64,000 nucleotides of DNA, taken from NCBI RefSeq assembly GCF_022919575.1, contig NZ_CP095071.1, positions 1,922,001 through 1,986,000 of the forward strand, given 5' to 3'. This document shows, piece by piece, positions 17,872-26,868 of the stretch. This DNA is from Gracilibacillus salinarum (GTDB taxonomy: Bacteria > Bacillota > Bacilli > Bacillales > Amphibacillaceae). The notes under the pieces are model-generated. The model saw nothing but the letters and a program-made list of their open reading frames with translations, was not told where the DNA came from and searched no databases. The position numbers and the translations under genes were made by a program. The stretch's first letter is position 1. Every line of letters starts with the position of its first letter.

Positions 17872-18894
17872 CTATTTATTGAGGAGCCTTTGAAACCTTA
17901 TTATGAATACAAAAAGATGTTCGTTTAGCAAATATATTTTTATTGATTGATTCAATTTAAAATTCTTACCAACCGCTTGTGATTTCACATACCTTTTAAA
18001 TTCTTCTTTAATTGGGAACTGATCAAACAAGTGAAAATTCACTTTTTTCAACTTGACCTCTTTTAATATCAGATACAAAATTAAGATTCTTTCTTCTGGT
18101 ATACGTACACTATAAATATAATTAATTATATTTTTTTTAATATAATTTAAGCTTTTTAGATAGTGTATTAAACTGTAAAAAACTTCAACCACATTAAACC
18201 TTTCAAATGATACGTTTTCTGTAGCAGCTTTTTTTCTTTTGACATAATAAAACATTACTTCTTTTACGCAAGCAACCTTGTCTGAATGCGCTAGAAATTT
18301 AAGCGTGAATTCTTGATCCTCACCGTAAGTATTATGTATAGAAAAATTTAAATTGTGTTTATCTATTATTTCTTTCTTATAAATTGCATTTCCAACATAA
18401 ATCCATATGTCTTTCTTTAACATCCAAAATAATGCATCTTCACCTGTGATTAGATTATCAAAATACCTGTATGACTTTTGATAAGGAAGTATATTACCAT
18501 CTTCTTCATCTACTATATTACCACCACACATAACACAATCCACTTCATTCTTTACCATTGTAGAATACATTTTTTCTAAAAAGGAATTAGAAACATAATC
18601 ATCCCCATCTATAAAAAAAACATATTCACCGCATGCTTTTGATAAACCTTTATTTCTGGCAGAACTAACCCCATTATTTTTTTGATTTAAAATCATATAA
18701 TTGATCATTGATTGTGAAAGTATAGATTCTACTATATCTATGGTTCTATCACTAGAACCGTCATTGACTATTATTATTTCAAAATCCTTAAATGTTTGAT
18801 TTATTATTGAACATAATGTTTTCTTTATATATCCCTCGACATTATAAACTGGAATTATTATACTGACTTTCAAATGCTGCTGTCGTTCTACCAT
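17872..18894 (-). CDS. GT2-family glycosyltransferase
   Basis: About 340 residues, GT-A fold. The N-terminal catalytic domain begins KVSIIIPVYNVEGYIKKTL and holds IIIVNDGSSDRT and the metal-binding FIDGDDY (DxD-like) near residue 90. NTYGEDQEFTLKFL carries the likely catalytic acid (ED). The C-terminal region is Lys- and Tyr-rich, probably membrane-associated. The start is the ATG at 18894 after AAAGGGTGG; the longer frame to 18933 has no site. It adds one sugar to the EPS unit. The specific linkage is unknown. Confidence 0.9.
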   Translation of the reverse strand: MVERQQHLKVSIIIPVYNVEGYIKKTLCSIINQTFKDFEIIIVNDGSSDRTIDIVESILSQSMINYMILNQKNNGVSSARNKGLSKACGEYVFFIDGDDYVSNSFLEKMYSTMVKNEVDCVMCGGNIVDEEDGNILPYQKSYRYFDNLITGEDALFWMLKKDIWIYVGNAIYKKEIIDKHNLNFSIHNTYGEDQEFTLKFLAHSDKVACVKEVMFYYVKRKKAATENVSFERFNVVEVFYSLIHYLKSLNYIKKNIINYIYSVRIPEERILILYLILKEVKLKKVNFHLFDQFPIKEEFKRYVKSQAVGKNFKLNQSIKIYLLNEHLFVFIIRFQRLLNK

Positions 18895-18985
18895 ATTTTT
18901 TCCACCCTTTATAAAAGGAATTTGCCGTGTCAAAGACCATTCTAATTTTCAATTTACAAAGTATCCATCGAAAAGTCATCTCTTT

Positions 18986-19861
18986 TTACATAATATAATA
19001 CTCTGTCCTCTTTATTGATTCCTTAAATGAGACAACCTCATAATCTAATATATTTCCATTCATAAAAACACCTTGACTCCCAGGCATTTGTTGTTCATAA
19101 ATAAAAGAACCAAAGACCTTCTTAAAAGTCCCTGATTGTTTTAGCCCCATTGAAACTGCCCAGTTAATTACATTTGAGGTCTTAATTTTTTTACCATGAT
19201 ATGCTGCTATAAGCTTTACCAATTCAGTTGTATTCACAAATTCTTTATTTTGGGGAAAGAATACCCCTCTACCCTTAAAATCAATTAATAACCTTATAAA
19301 TTCTGTTAAGTTATCGATATATATCATACTCCGCTTATTATCTATATCAGGAAAAAGTGGCAATTTTATTGCCATATTTGCTAGTCTGGAATAGTTACCA
19401 GGACATCCTCTTCCATATACAATCGGTGGCCGTAGAGTTGCTATACAAAAATTTTTAGAATTCATCTCAAAAAGGAGTTTTTCAGCTTCATATTTTGACT
19501 TAGCATAAAAGGTCTTTGGAGTTGGCGTAGTTTCTTCAGTAATATAGCCACTTTCTTTACCATAAACACCCATAGTACTCATAAATATAAATTGCCTTAC
19601 ACCTTCTTCTTTAGCTTTTTTAGCAAGTTTAACTGTTAAATCTCTATTTACTTTAAAATACTTATCCGTATCGTTTTCTTTAACATGTACAATTGCTGCT
19701 GTATGAAAAATGACATCATACCCAGAGAAAGAATTTTCTTTCCATTGATCATCTCTAATATTAATAAAATCTACAGAATACATATCAGGATATTGTGAAA
19801 CCCATCCTTGAAATGATGTACCTATATAACTATTAACTCCTGTTATAAGTATCTTTTTCAT
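18986..19861 (-). CDS. NAD-dependent epimerase/dehydratase (extended SDR)
   Basis: A 291-residue nucleotide-sugar-modifying enzyme. The N-terminal KILITGVNSYIGTSF is the Rossmann nucleotide-binding loop. FMSTMGVYG carries the catalytic Ser/Thr, and YAKSKYEAEK near residue 145 is the YxxxK pair. The sequence resembles the UDP-sugar reductase/epimerase genes that commonly sit beside the initiating sugar transferase in Gram-positive capsule clusters. Its ATG overlaps the stop of the sugar transferase by four bases (ATGA), so they are translationally coupled. Whether it epimerises, reduces or dehydrates its substrate cannot be read from the sequence. Confidence 0.85.
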   Translation of the reverse strand: MKKILITGVNSYIGTSFQGWVSQYPDMYSVDFINIRDDQWKENSFSGYDVIFHTAAIVHVKENDTDKYFKVNRDLTVKLAKKAKEEGVRQFIFMSTMGVYGKESGYITEETTPTPKTFYAKSKYEAEKLLFEMNSKNFCIATLRPPIVYGRGCPGNYSRLANMAIKLPLFPDIDNKRSMIYIDNLTEFIRLLIDFKGRGVFFPQNKEFVNTTELVKLIAAYHGKKIKTSNVINWAVSMGLKQSGTFKKVFGSFIYEQQMPGSQGVFMNGNILDYEVVSFKESIKRTEYYIM

Positions 19862-20517
19862 TTTGAAACATACTCCTTATTTGTAGGAGTTTTCTTTTCA
19901 GGACCTAGATTGATATCAACTATGTACTTATCGAAATATTTATCTTCACCAAATAACACAACACCAACAGTTCTAATGATTATCTTCAGATCAAGTAATA
20001 AACTATAATGCTCTACATAATAAACATCAAACTTATACCGGTCTTCTAAAGAAAGATATATATTACCACTTACCTGTGCTAACCCTGTCATACCTGGGCT
20101 CATATTAAGTCTTTTAGAAATTTCATTCGTATACTCAGCAAGAGATTCCACTCTTTCAGGTCTAGGACCAACGAGGCTCATTTCTCCCTTTAACACATTT
20201 AATACTTGGGGAATTTCATCTAATTTGCTTCTTCTAAGGAATTTTCCAATAGCTGTGATACGGTCATCATCTTTCATTACTTCTTGACCTTTCACCATCT
20301 TTTCTGAACCTGGTTTCATAGTCCTGAATTTATATACCTTAAAGATTTCCTTATTTAACCCTGGTCTATCTTGCAAGAAAAAAACGGGACCAGAAGAAGT
20401 AGCCTTAATTATGATTGCAATAAAAAACCATATTGGTAGAAATGGAATAAGAACTATTAAAGATACAACAATATCACAAAAACGCTTAATCAATTTTTGA
20501 AATGTCTTATCTATCAT
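19858..20517 (-). CDS. Initiating sugar phosphate transferase (undecaprenyl-phosphate glycosyl-1-phosphate transferase)
   Basis: A 219-residue bacterial sugar transferase of the small, single-membrane-helix type (PglC/WbaP C-terminal class). It has a hydrophobic helix at about residues 14-36, then PVFFLQDRPGLN, FKVYKFRTM, and the catalytic DEIPQVLNVLKGEMSLVGPRPE block. It transfers a sugar-1-phosphate from a UDP-sugar to undecaprenyl phosphate, starting the EPS repeat unit. The CapD-type 4,6-dehydratase upstream suggests that the first sugar may be a modified N-acetyl-hexosamine. It is coupled to the epimerase gene by an ATGA overlap. Confidence 0.94.
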   Translation of the reverse strand: MIDKTFQKLIKRFCDIVVSLIVLIPFLPIWFFIAIIIKATSSGPVFFLQDRPGLNKEIFKVYKFRTMKPGSEKMVKGQEVMKDDDRITAIGKFLRRSKLDEIPQVLNVLKGEMSLVGPRPERVESLAEYTNEISKRLNMSPGMTGLAQVSGNIYLSLEDRYKFDVYYVEHYSLLLDLKIIIRTVGVVLFGEDKYFDKYIVDINLGPEKKTPTNKEYVSK

Positions 20518-20520
20518 AGA

Positions 20521-21342
20521 CTATACCTCTATCTCATAATCGATAGGAATTAAATACCCATCAACAAGTTTTATAGATCCTTCGTCTTTATTTGTTTTAG
20601 CAGACCAAATTCGGTATACTTTATCTTCAACTTTATGGAAAGCACCTGGATAAGGATGTGTAACTGCTCTTACTAACTTATCTGCATCGTCCATAGTCAT
20701 ACTGCTTAAAATTTCCCCATCTTCAGGCTTTCTACCAGGCCATTCTGAAGCTTCTATTTCATTTTGTTTCTTAAGTGTTATATTGTTAGTGACGATGTCT
20801 TTCCAATACTTTTCAATTAATTTAATATGCATATCATCAACAATTTGATAAAGTTGGGTTGCAGTTGTGTTCTGATCTAATTTGATAACCCCTTGACCAA
20901 TAATATCACCAGTATCGACACCTTCATCTAGCTTAAACATAGTTACGCCTGTTTCATCTAAACCCTTGATAATTGTCCATGGTATTGCTGCCCGTCCTCT
21001 ACCAATTGGTAATAGAGTCGGATGCATACCGATACAACCATGCGAAGGAGTTTCAAGGACTTCTTTTTTTGCAATTTGCGACCAGCCAATAATAAACAGC
21101 CAATCAATCTGGTTTTTCTTTAATGCGGAAAGAACCTCCTGATCGTTGATATTATCAATCTTTAATAGAGGTATATAATGTTCACTTGCAAAATCATCTA
21201 AATAAACTCTTCCAGACTTATCTTTTGCTTTTTCATCTTTAAGGGTAATAATTAAATCTACTTTGCCGCTAATACGATAGATCTCTTCAATACAACTAAG
21301 CCCTAATTGAACGCAAGTTGCAAATGCAATTTTCTTCTTCAA
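20521..21342 (-). CDS. Formyltransferase-family protein (sugar N-formyltransferase candidate)
   Basis: A 273-residue protein of the formyl_transferase fold, using 10-formyl-tetrahydrofolate. The central block has CIGMHPTLLPIGRGRAAIPW followed by LDEGVDTGDIIGQG, holding the catalytic His and Asp. The usual catalytic Asn two residues before the His (N-x-H) is Gly here (G-M-H), a departure from methionyl-tRNA formyltransferase that I believe also occurs in related capsule-locus proteins. It is followed by a PIG-L-type deacetylase gene, so the pair could convert an N-acetyl sugar into an N-formyl sugar. The start is TTG at 21342 after GAGAGG. It is too short and too divergent to be the housekeeping tRNA enzyme. 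Confidence 0.8.
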   Translation of the reverse strand: MKKKIAFATCVQLGLSCIEEIYRISGKVDLIITLKDEKAKDKSGRVYLDDFASEHYIPLLKIDNINDQEVLSALKKNQIDWLFIIGWSQIAKKEVLETPSHGCIGMHPTLLPIGRGRAAIPWTIIKGLDETGVTMFKLDEGVDTGDIIGQGVIKLDQNTTATQLYQIVDDMHIKLIEKYWKDIVTNNITLKKQNEIEASEWPGRKPEDGEILSSMTMDDADKLVRAVTHPYPGAFHKVEDKVYRIWSAKTNKDEGSIKLVDGYLIPIDYEIEV

Positions 21343-21364
21343 AATATACCATCCTCTCTACTTT

Positions 21365-22045
21365 CTAGAATCCACGTCTAAATACACTCTCAAAAGCTTC
21401 AGCATAAACCATTCCAGATTGTCCACCACGGTATGCAGCTAGTCCTTTGATTGCTTCCTCACTTCTAGGGTGAGGATAAGCTCTCATAACACCACGATAT
21501 TGGGCGAGAGCTTCTATTTTTTTTTCCACACTTAATTCACCAACTTCAATAAACATGTTTGGTGAAAACTGATTCATTGCTTTATTTAAGCCCCATTCCG
21601 TAGAAGATGGTACCTCCATAAAAAGTAGTTCTTTAAGAGGAGCTACATCATTTCTTCTTTGGAATAACCTCACTGCTGCTTGACATGCCATAGAAGTGTG
21701 AAGATGGTCATTATTAAGGTCTGCAGGATGGTGAGTAAATACTATATCAGCATTTGTTTCAAGTATAGCTGCTTCAATAAACTGAACAAGTTTTAAATGA
21801 CCTGCATTGTTAAACTCTATATTCGGAAAATTACCAGATATAACTCTATCAACACCTAATTTATTCATAGAGTTATTCACATCTTCATTAAGCTCATCTG
21901 TAGTAGGGCGAAAATTCCTGGCATTTACTTCTCCAGATAATATACAGACATTTACAGAATGTCCTTCTTGAGCAAGCTTATAAATTGAGGCGCCCGCCCC
22001 TAGAACCTCATCATCTGGATGTGCAACAACAACTAAATATGACAT
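21365..22045 (-). CDS. PIG-L/LmbE-family N-acetylglucosamine deacetylase
   Basis: About 226 residues. The zinc motif VVVAHPDDEVLGAG at residues 4-17 and HHPADLNNDHLHT near residue 103 carry the three metal-binding residues and the catalytic Asp of PIG-L enzymes, which remove the N-acetyl group from GlcNAc-type sugars. The start is the ATG at 22045 behind GTGAGG; the frame to 22060 begins inside that site. In the transcript it lies 22 bases upstream of the formyltransferase gene, suggesting sequential action: deacetylation frees the amine and formylation caps it. It may work on a nucleotide sugar or on the lipid-linked unit. Confidence 0.88.
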   Translation of the reverse strand: MSYLVVVAHPDDEVLGAGASIYKLAQEGHSVNVCILSGEVNARNFRPTTDELNEDVNNSMNKLGVDRVISGNFPNIEFNNAGHLKLVQFIEAAILETNADIVFTHHPADLNNDHLHTSMACQAAVRLFQRRNDVAPLKELLFMEVPSSTEWGLNKAMNQFSPNMFIEVGELSVEKKIEALAQYRGVMRAYPHPRSEEAIKGLAAYRGGQSGMVYAEAFESVFRRGF

Positions 22046-22143
22046 ATGATTTGACCTCACTTTTTTATTCTCTCTTTTGGATTATAATGTAATCAAATAA
22101 TCACCTATTTTATATAGTCGACAAAGAAAGTAACATCCTGCCT

Positions 22144-23973
22144 TTATTTCGCTACTCCTACCCTCTTGATTCGCTCCGCATATACGATCCTCATTAAATG
22201 ATCCTTCAATTGCTCTTTATCGTGTTCTGTAAAATGACTAATTAAATCCCACAATTGATTTTCTTCAACATTGACTGTTTTGCCAACATAAATTTTTTCA
22301 TATATCGCTTCCGGATGAACTTCATTTTCTCCAAGTAATTCTTCATACATTTTCTCGCCTGGTCGGATTCCGGAATAGCTTATTATAATTTCGTTTTCTG
22401 TATAACCTGAAAGCTTAATCAAATTCTTAGCCAAATCAACAATCTTAACAGGCTCACCCATGTCCAGCACAAAAATCTCTCCACCATGAGCTAAAGTCCC
22501 CGCCTGAATCACAAGCCTAGAAGCTTCCGGTATCGTCATAAAATACCTAGTCATCTCAGGATGGGTCACTGTAACCGGCCCACCCTGTTCAATCTGTTTC
22601 TTAAACAAGGGAATAACACTGCCACGACTTCCAAGCACATTACCGAATCGTACAGCAACAAATTTCGTTTTACTTGTCTTAGCAAGAGTTTGTACGATCA
22701 TCTCTGCCACACGCTTCGTTGCGCCCATCACATTGGTCGGATTAACAGATTTATCTGTAGAAACTAAAACAAAAGTATGAATGCCGAAAGCATCTGCCGC
22801 ATCCGCTACGTTCTTCGTACCAATGATATTGTTCTTGACTGCTTCGTGTGGGTTGTATTCCATTAACGGAACATGTTTGTGTGCTGCTGCATGATAGATA
22901 ATTCTCGGATTATGCTCCTGGACAATTTCGAATATTCGTTCACGGTCTTGTACATCTGCAATAATAGGTATAATTTCAATAGCTGTATCTTTGTATTTAT
23001 TTCGCAGTTCCATGTCAATCGAATAAATACTAAACTCACCGTGTCCGACTAATAGAATTTTTCTCGGAGTAAATCGCATTAACTGCCTGCAAATTTCAGA
23101 GCCGATTGAACCTCCGGCCCCTGTTACCATCACGGTATTATCAGTGACATATTCTGAAATCGAATTGATATCTAATTCGACAGGCTCTCTACCAAGCACA
23201 TCTTCCACATCAACATTCTTCAAAGAACTAACTGAAATTTTGCCGGAGACAATATCCTCTATCTTCGGTACCATTTGTACTCGTTTATTCGTACTGTTAC
23301 AAATAGTAACCAGTTCAGATAAAGCACCATTCGTTAATGACGGAATCGCGATGACAATGTGATCAATTTCTAGTTCACTTACGATATCAGGAATTTCTTT
23401 CGTGTGTCCTGCAACCGGAATATCGTATAATTGCATTTTATGCTTGGCCATATCGTCGTCGACAAAGGCTACTGGTAATAGATCGTTATGATGCTGTTCA
23501 TTCTTTAATTGCCTTGCAATCATCGCACCTGCTGACCCTGCACCGACAATTAATGTTCGTTGTTTATTCTTCTTATCATGCATGAAACGGTCCCGGTAGA
23601 CTCTCCAGACAAACCGCGAGCCGCCGATAAGCATTATATGTAATAACCATGTGACAATAAGTGCTCGTTTATAAATCGTAAAATCATTAAATAAGAACTG
23701 AACAATTCCTGTTGCTACAATCGTAAATGTGATCGCTTTTACAATAGCAATTAATTCTCCCACACTCGCATATGCCCATACCTTGTGATACAGCTTGTAG
23801 ATAAAGGCGAACAAGTGATGGAAGAGAAGCAGCGCGATTGATGATACTGCCACTACTTCTGCCTTCTGCAAGGAATAATTCGGATAAACAACCCAGGAAG
23901 CGATAAAAATGGCAGTACTTACGATGATTGAATCTAATAAAACTAATAATAATATCCGTTGCTTATAACCCAT
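22144..23973 (-). CDS. CapD/PglF-type nucleotide-sugar 4,6-dehydratase
   Basis: A 609-residue membrane-bound SDR protein. Four N-terminal membrane helices (residues 8-115) are followed by a first Rossmann-like domain (VGAGSAGAMIARQL). The catalytic dehydratase domain has MVTGAGGSIGSEICRQ near residue 285 and STDKSVNPTNVMGATKR. As usual in this subfamily, Met replaces Tyr in the YxxxK motif. The product would be a UDP-4-keto-6-deoxy-N-acetylhexosamine, the parent of sugars such as bacillosamine or FucNAc. It sits between galU and the deacetylase and so probably supplies the first, modified sugar of the EPS. Confidence 0.93.
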   Translation of the reverse strand: MGYKQRILLLVLLDSIIVSTAIFIASWVVYPNYSLQKAEVVAVSSIALLLFHHLFAFIYKLYHKVWAYASVGELIAIVKAITFTIVATGIVQFLFNDFTIYKRALIVTWLLHIMLIGGSRFVWRVYRDRFMHDKKNKQRTLIVGAGSAGAMIARQLKNEQHHNDLLPVAFVDDDMAKHKMQLYDIPVAGHTKEIPDIVSELEIDHIVIAIPSLTNGALSELVTICNSTNKRVQMVPKIEDIVSGKISVSSLKNVDVEDVLGREPVELDINSISEYVTDNTVMVTGAGGSIGSEICRQLMRFTPRKILLVGHGEFSIYSIDMELRNKYKDTAIEIIPIIADVQDRERIFEIVQEHNPRIIYHAAAHKHVPLMEYNPHEAVKNNIIGTKNVADAADAFGIHTFVLVSTDKSVNPTNVMGATKRVAEMIVQTLAKTSKTKFVAVRFGNVLGSRGSVIPLFKKQIEQGGPVTVTHPEMTRYFMTIPEASRLVIQAGTLAHGGEIFVLDMGEPVKIVDLAKNLIKLSGYTENEIIISYSGIRPGEKMYEELLGENEVHPEAIYEKIYVGKTVNVEENQLWDLISHFTEHDKEQLKDHLMRIVYAERIKRVGVAK

Positions 23974-23997
23974 CAGTAGATCCCTTCCATCTCATTA

Positions 23998-24879
23998 TTA
24001 TTGTCTTACTTCGAATTCACTTGCCAGCTGATCAACAAACTTCCGTACATCAGGACCGATTTCCTCATTCTGAATGGCAAATTCAATCGTCGTTTTGATA
24101 AAACCTAGCTTTTCACCAACATCAAAGCGTTTTCCTTCAAAATCATAAGCAAATACACTTTGAGTCTGATTTAACTGCTGAATCGCATCGGTTAATTGTA
24201 TTTCACCGCCAGCACCGATCTCTTTTTGCTCTAAATAGTTAAAGATTTTTGGTGAAAGTACATATCGTCCCATAATTGCTAGGTTCGATGGTGCCGTTCC
24301 TTTATCTGGCTTTTCAACAAATTGTCTTACCGAATAGCTGTTACCATCCTGTTGATCAGGATCTACTATGCCATATCTGTGTGTCTCGTTCTCGGGTACT
24401 TGCTGGACCCCAATAATCGAACCGCCCGTGCGTTCATATTCATCGATCAATTGTTCCAGGCAAGGTTTATCTGATTGGACAATATCGTCACCAAGTAATA
24501 CCGCAAATGGCTCATTTCCAATAAATTTGCGTGCACACCATACGGCATGTCCAAGTCCCAGCGGTTCTTTTTGTCGAATATAGTGAATATCCACACTGGC
24601 AGGTTGTTTTGCTTTTTCCAGCAGTTCTAACTTACCTTTTTTCAATAAGTTATCTTCTAATTCAAAGTTATTATCAAAATGATCCTCAATGGCCCGTTTT
24701 CCTTTTCCCGTCACGATAATAATATCTTCTATTCCTGATGCAATCGCTTCTTCAATTATGTATTGGATCGTTGGTTTATCTACGATTGGCAACATTTCCT
24801 TTGGCATTGCCTTCGTTGCCGGTAAGAATCTTGTTCCTAATCCCGCTGCAGGAATAATTGCTTTTCTTACTTTTTCCAC
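23998..24879 (-). CDS. galU: UTP-glucose-1-phosphate uridylyltransferase
   Basis: A full-length GalU of 293 residues that makes UDP-glucose from UTP and glucose 1-phosphate. The N-terminal loop [19 protein letters not shown] binds the nucleotide. [25 protein letters not shown] and [13 protein letters not shown] are all present. The start is GTG at 24879, preceded by GGAGGATGATCC. UDP-glucose feeds the EPS and, through the dehydrogenase at 46354, UDP-glucuronate. It is the intact counterpart of the interrupted copy at 3321-4199; the two differ throughout, so the duplication is not very recent. Confidence 0.95.
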   Translation of the reverse strand: MEKVRKAIIPAAGLGTRFLPATKAMPKEMLPIVDKPTIQYIIEEAIASGIEDIIIVTGKGKRAIEDHFDNNFELEDNLLKKGKLELLEKAKQPASVDIHYIRQKEPLGLGHAVWCARKFIGNEPFAVLLGDDIVQSDKPCLEQLIDEYERTGGSIIGVQQVPENETHRYGIVDPDQQDGNSYSVRQFVEKPDKGTAPSNLAIMGRYVLSPKIFNYLEQKEIGAGGEIQLTDAIQQLNQTQSVFAYDFEGKRFDVGEKLGFIKTTIEFAIQNEEIGPDVRKFVDQLASEFEVRQ

Positions 24880-24962
24880 GGATCATCATCCTCCATTGTC
24901 TTTTCAAACATATATTTGAAATACACGATAAACATTATATCGAAAAGGTTAGGACTTAACAA

Positions 24963-25739
24963 CTAGAAAATTCCTAAAATTTTTCTTTTTTTAATTCTTT
25001 CGGGAACATCACCAATAACGTTTTCTCCATTGACTAAATATTGCGAATTTTCCATTAGCCAAAAAAGCGTCTCTGTACCGAATTCATCCTTAATCACACT
25101 ATGCGCTTCCTGCATCACAAATCCTCTGGTTGTGACATTATGAGCATCTGTTGCGATGAAATGTGTGAGATTTGCCTCGACTAATTGCAGGCTTAATTTC
25201 TTAATTTTCTTACCGAATTTTCCAGCGATGCTTGCAGCGGTAAGCTGCGTTAACGTGCCATTACTCACTAAATCGTATAAAATATTAGGGTTTTCCATTA
25301 TTTCTTTATTGCGTTCGGGATGGACAATGATTGGCTTGATTCCTTGCAGTTGCAGATCAAACATCAATTGCGTTGTATAACGCGGAACATGGTTGGATGG
25401 TAGTTCCACGAATAAATAGCCACTTGATTCATTAAGTGGTAACAGATGTCCTGCTTCTAAATCGGTTAACATTTCTCCATTTATCCGTGTTTCCTGGCCG
25501 GGTAGAATTGTTAGAGGTACTGCTTCGTCTTGTAATCTATTGTTCAATTGATCTACTGCTGTAATAATATCATCTTTGTAGTTATCATAGCTGCCATTTA
25601 AGTGATGAGGCGTCGCAATTATCGTGGTAATTCCTTGCGATACGGCACTTTTCGCCATTTGCACACTTTCTTCGGTATGTTTCGCACCATCATCAATTCC
25701 AGGCAAGATATGACAATGAATGTCGATCATTCGATTCAT
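24963..25739 (-). CDS. Tyrosine-protein phosphatase, CpsB/YwqE family
   Basis: A 258-residue PHP-superfamily manganese-dependent phosphatase that removes phosphate from the bacterial tyrosine kinase (YwqD) controlling polysaccharide synthesis. The metal ligands are in place: IDIHCHILPGIDDGAKH at the N-terminus, PGQETRI near residue 90, VHPERN near residue 140 and ATDAHN near residue 197. The start is ATG at 25739 after GGAAGG. A degenerate paralogue lies just upstream. Between that paralogue and YwqD is a terminator-like hairpin, so kinase and phosphatase need not be expressed together. Confidence 0.93.
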   Translation of the reverse strand: MNRMIDIHCHILPGIDDGAKHTEESVQMAKSAVSQGITTIIATPHHLNGSYDNYKDDIITAVDQLNNRLQDEAVPLTILPGQETRINGEMLTDLEAGHLLPLNESSGYLFVELPSNHVPRYTTQLMFDLQLQGIKPIIVHPERNKEIMENPNILYDLVSNGTLTQLTAASIAGKFGKKIKKLSLQLVEANLTHFIATDAHNVTTRGFVMQEAHSVIKDEFGTETLFWLMENSQYLVNGENVIGDVPERIKKRKILGIF

Positions 25740-25898
25740 CGCATCCTTCCTTATCTAAATTCATATTTCTTATGCCACACTGTCATATTAGGATAAGTAT
25801 AGCAGTATTGGAAAGAAATTAAAATAGGAGAAATTAGACGAGTTTTGTCGAACATCATTAATTTATGTAAAATGTTTGCTAATTCCTCCATTTTTATG

Positions 25899-26660
25899 CT
25901 AAATAATGCCAAAAATTTTCTTTTTCTTAATGCGTACAGGCTCCTCACCTTGTACTATTTTACCTTCCATTAATAGAGTCATATTCTCTTGAAGCAGGTA
26001 AAGCTGTTCTAACGATACCGTCTTCTTTAATGTATTCCAGGCAGATTGTAAATAGAATTGTTTCGGATCTGCGGTATCCGAGCTGATAAAATGAGCAAGA
26101 TTATGTTTTACTAATTGTTGCGCTGTTTTTTGTATTTTTTTGCCTTTCTTACCGACAATACTTCTGGCGCTCACTTGAACCAGCGCACCATTCTTCACCA
26201 GGCTGTACAGCATATTAATATCCTCTTGAATGTCCAGATTTTTCTCAGGGTGGACAAGCACTGGTTTATACCCTTTTAATTGAAGTTCATAACAGAGCTG
26301 TTTCGTATATTGTGGTATATGATCAAACATGAACTCTATGAAAATATATGCTGGATCATTCCCATAGGTGATCAGTTTGCCTTTCTCTAAATCTTCTTCC
26401 AGATTACCGTAAATGCGAATGGTTTGGCCAGGGAGAATCTCTACGTTTATTCGTTCCTGACTTAGTTGTTGATTTAACGTATTGATGTAGCTTATGATGG
26501 ATTCTTTATTAATTTCCTGTTTTCCTTGTATATATCTCGGTGCAGCAATAATATATTTCACGCCAGCCTTCTCTGCTTCCTTTGCCATTTGAAGAGCAGA
26601 CAGCTTATCCTTTACGCTATCTTGATTGATTGGAAGAATATACGGATTAATATCCAACAT
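25899..26660 (-). CDS. CpsB/YwqE-like protein lacking catalytic metal ligands (predicted pseudo-phosphatase)
   Basis: A 253-residue paralogue of the phosphatase at 24963, full length and intact as a frame. Key residues are replaced: the N-terminal HCH motif is NPY, the GIDDGAKH stretch is INQDSVKD, PGQETRI is PGQTIRI, VHPERN is VHPEKN, and ATDAHN is SSDTAD. Both N-terminal His, the Glu and the last His are lost, so metal-dependent catalysis is unlikely. Yet the core fold signature (VLVHPE, GKKIKK-like, IKKKKIFGII tail) is kept and the reading frame is open, which argues that the protein is used, perhaps to hold phospho-YwqD or to compete with the active enzyme. The start is ATG at 26660 after AAAGGATGG. 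Confidence 0.8.
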   Translation of the reverse strand: MLDINPYILPINQDSVKDKLSALQMAKEAEKAGVKYIIAAPRYIQGKQEINKESIISYINTLNQQLSQERINVEILPGQTIRIYGNLEEDLEKGKLITYGNDPAYIFIEFMFDHIPQYTKQLCYELQLKGYKPVLVHPEKNLDIQEDINMLYSLVKNGALVQVSARSIVGKKGKKIQKTAQQLVKHNLAHFISSDTADPKQFYLQSAWNTLKKTVSLEQLYLLQENMTLLMEGKIVQGEEPVRIKKKKIFGII

Positions 26661-26819
26661 TAATACCATCCTTTCTCATTACCCCTTATATTATATGAGA
26701 CTTTCGTCCTGTTCTATATAAAGAATATCATATTCGTTATAAATTGAAAAGATGAATTTCGAGATATGTATATTTTTTTACAATTCGTTCATTCATAAAG
26801 GTGATTTTGAATACTAAAA

Positions 26820-26858
26820 AAAGCCATTTAACTCTAGGATGACTAGTCAAATGGCTTT
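26820..26858 (-). terminator. Intrinsic terminator downstream of the tyrosine kinase gene
   Basis: AAAGCCATTT and AAATGGCTTT pair across a loop that itself holds a short ACT/AGT extension. On the minus strand a run of T follows (26814-26822). It lies ten bases after the kinase stop, so most ywqCD transcripts probably end here and the remainder read through into the EPS genes. Confidence 0.8.
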
Positions 26859-26868
26859 CATTCTGCTA

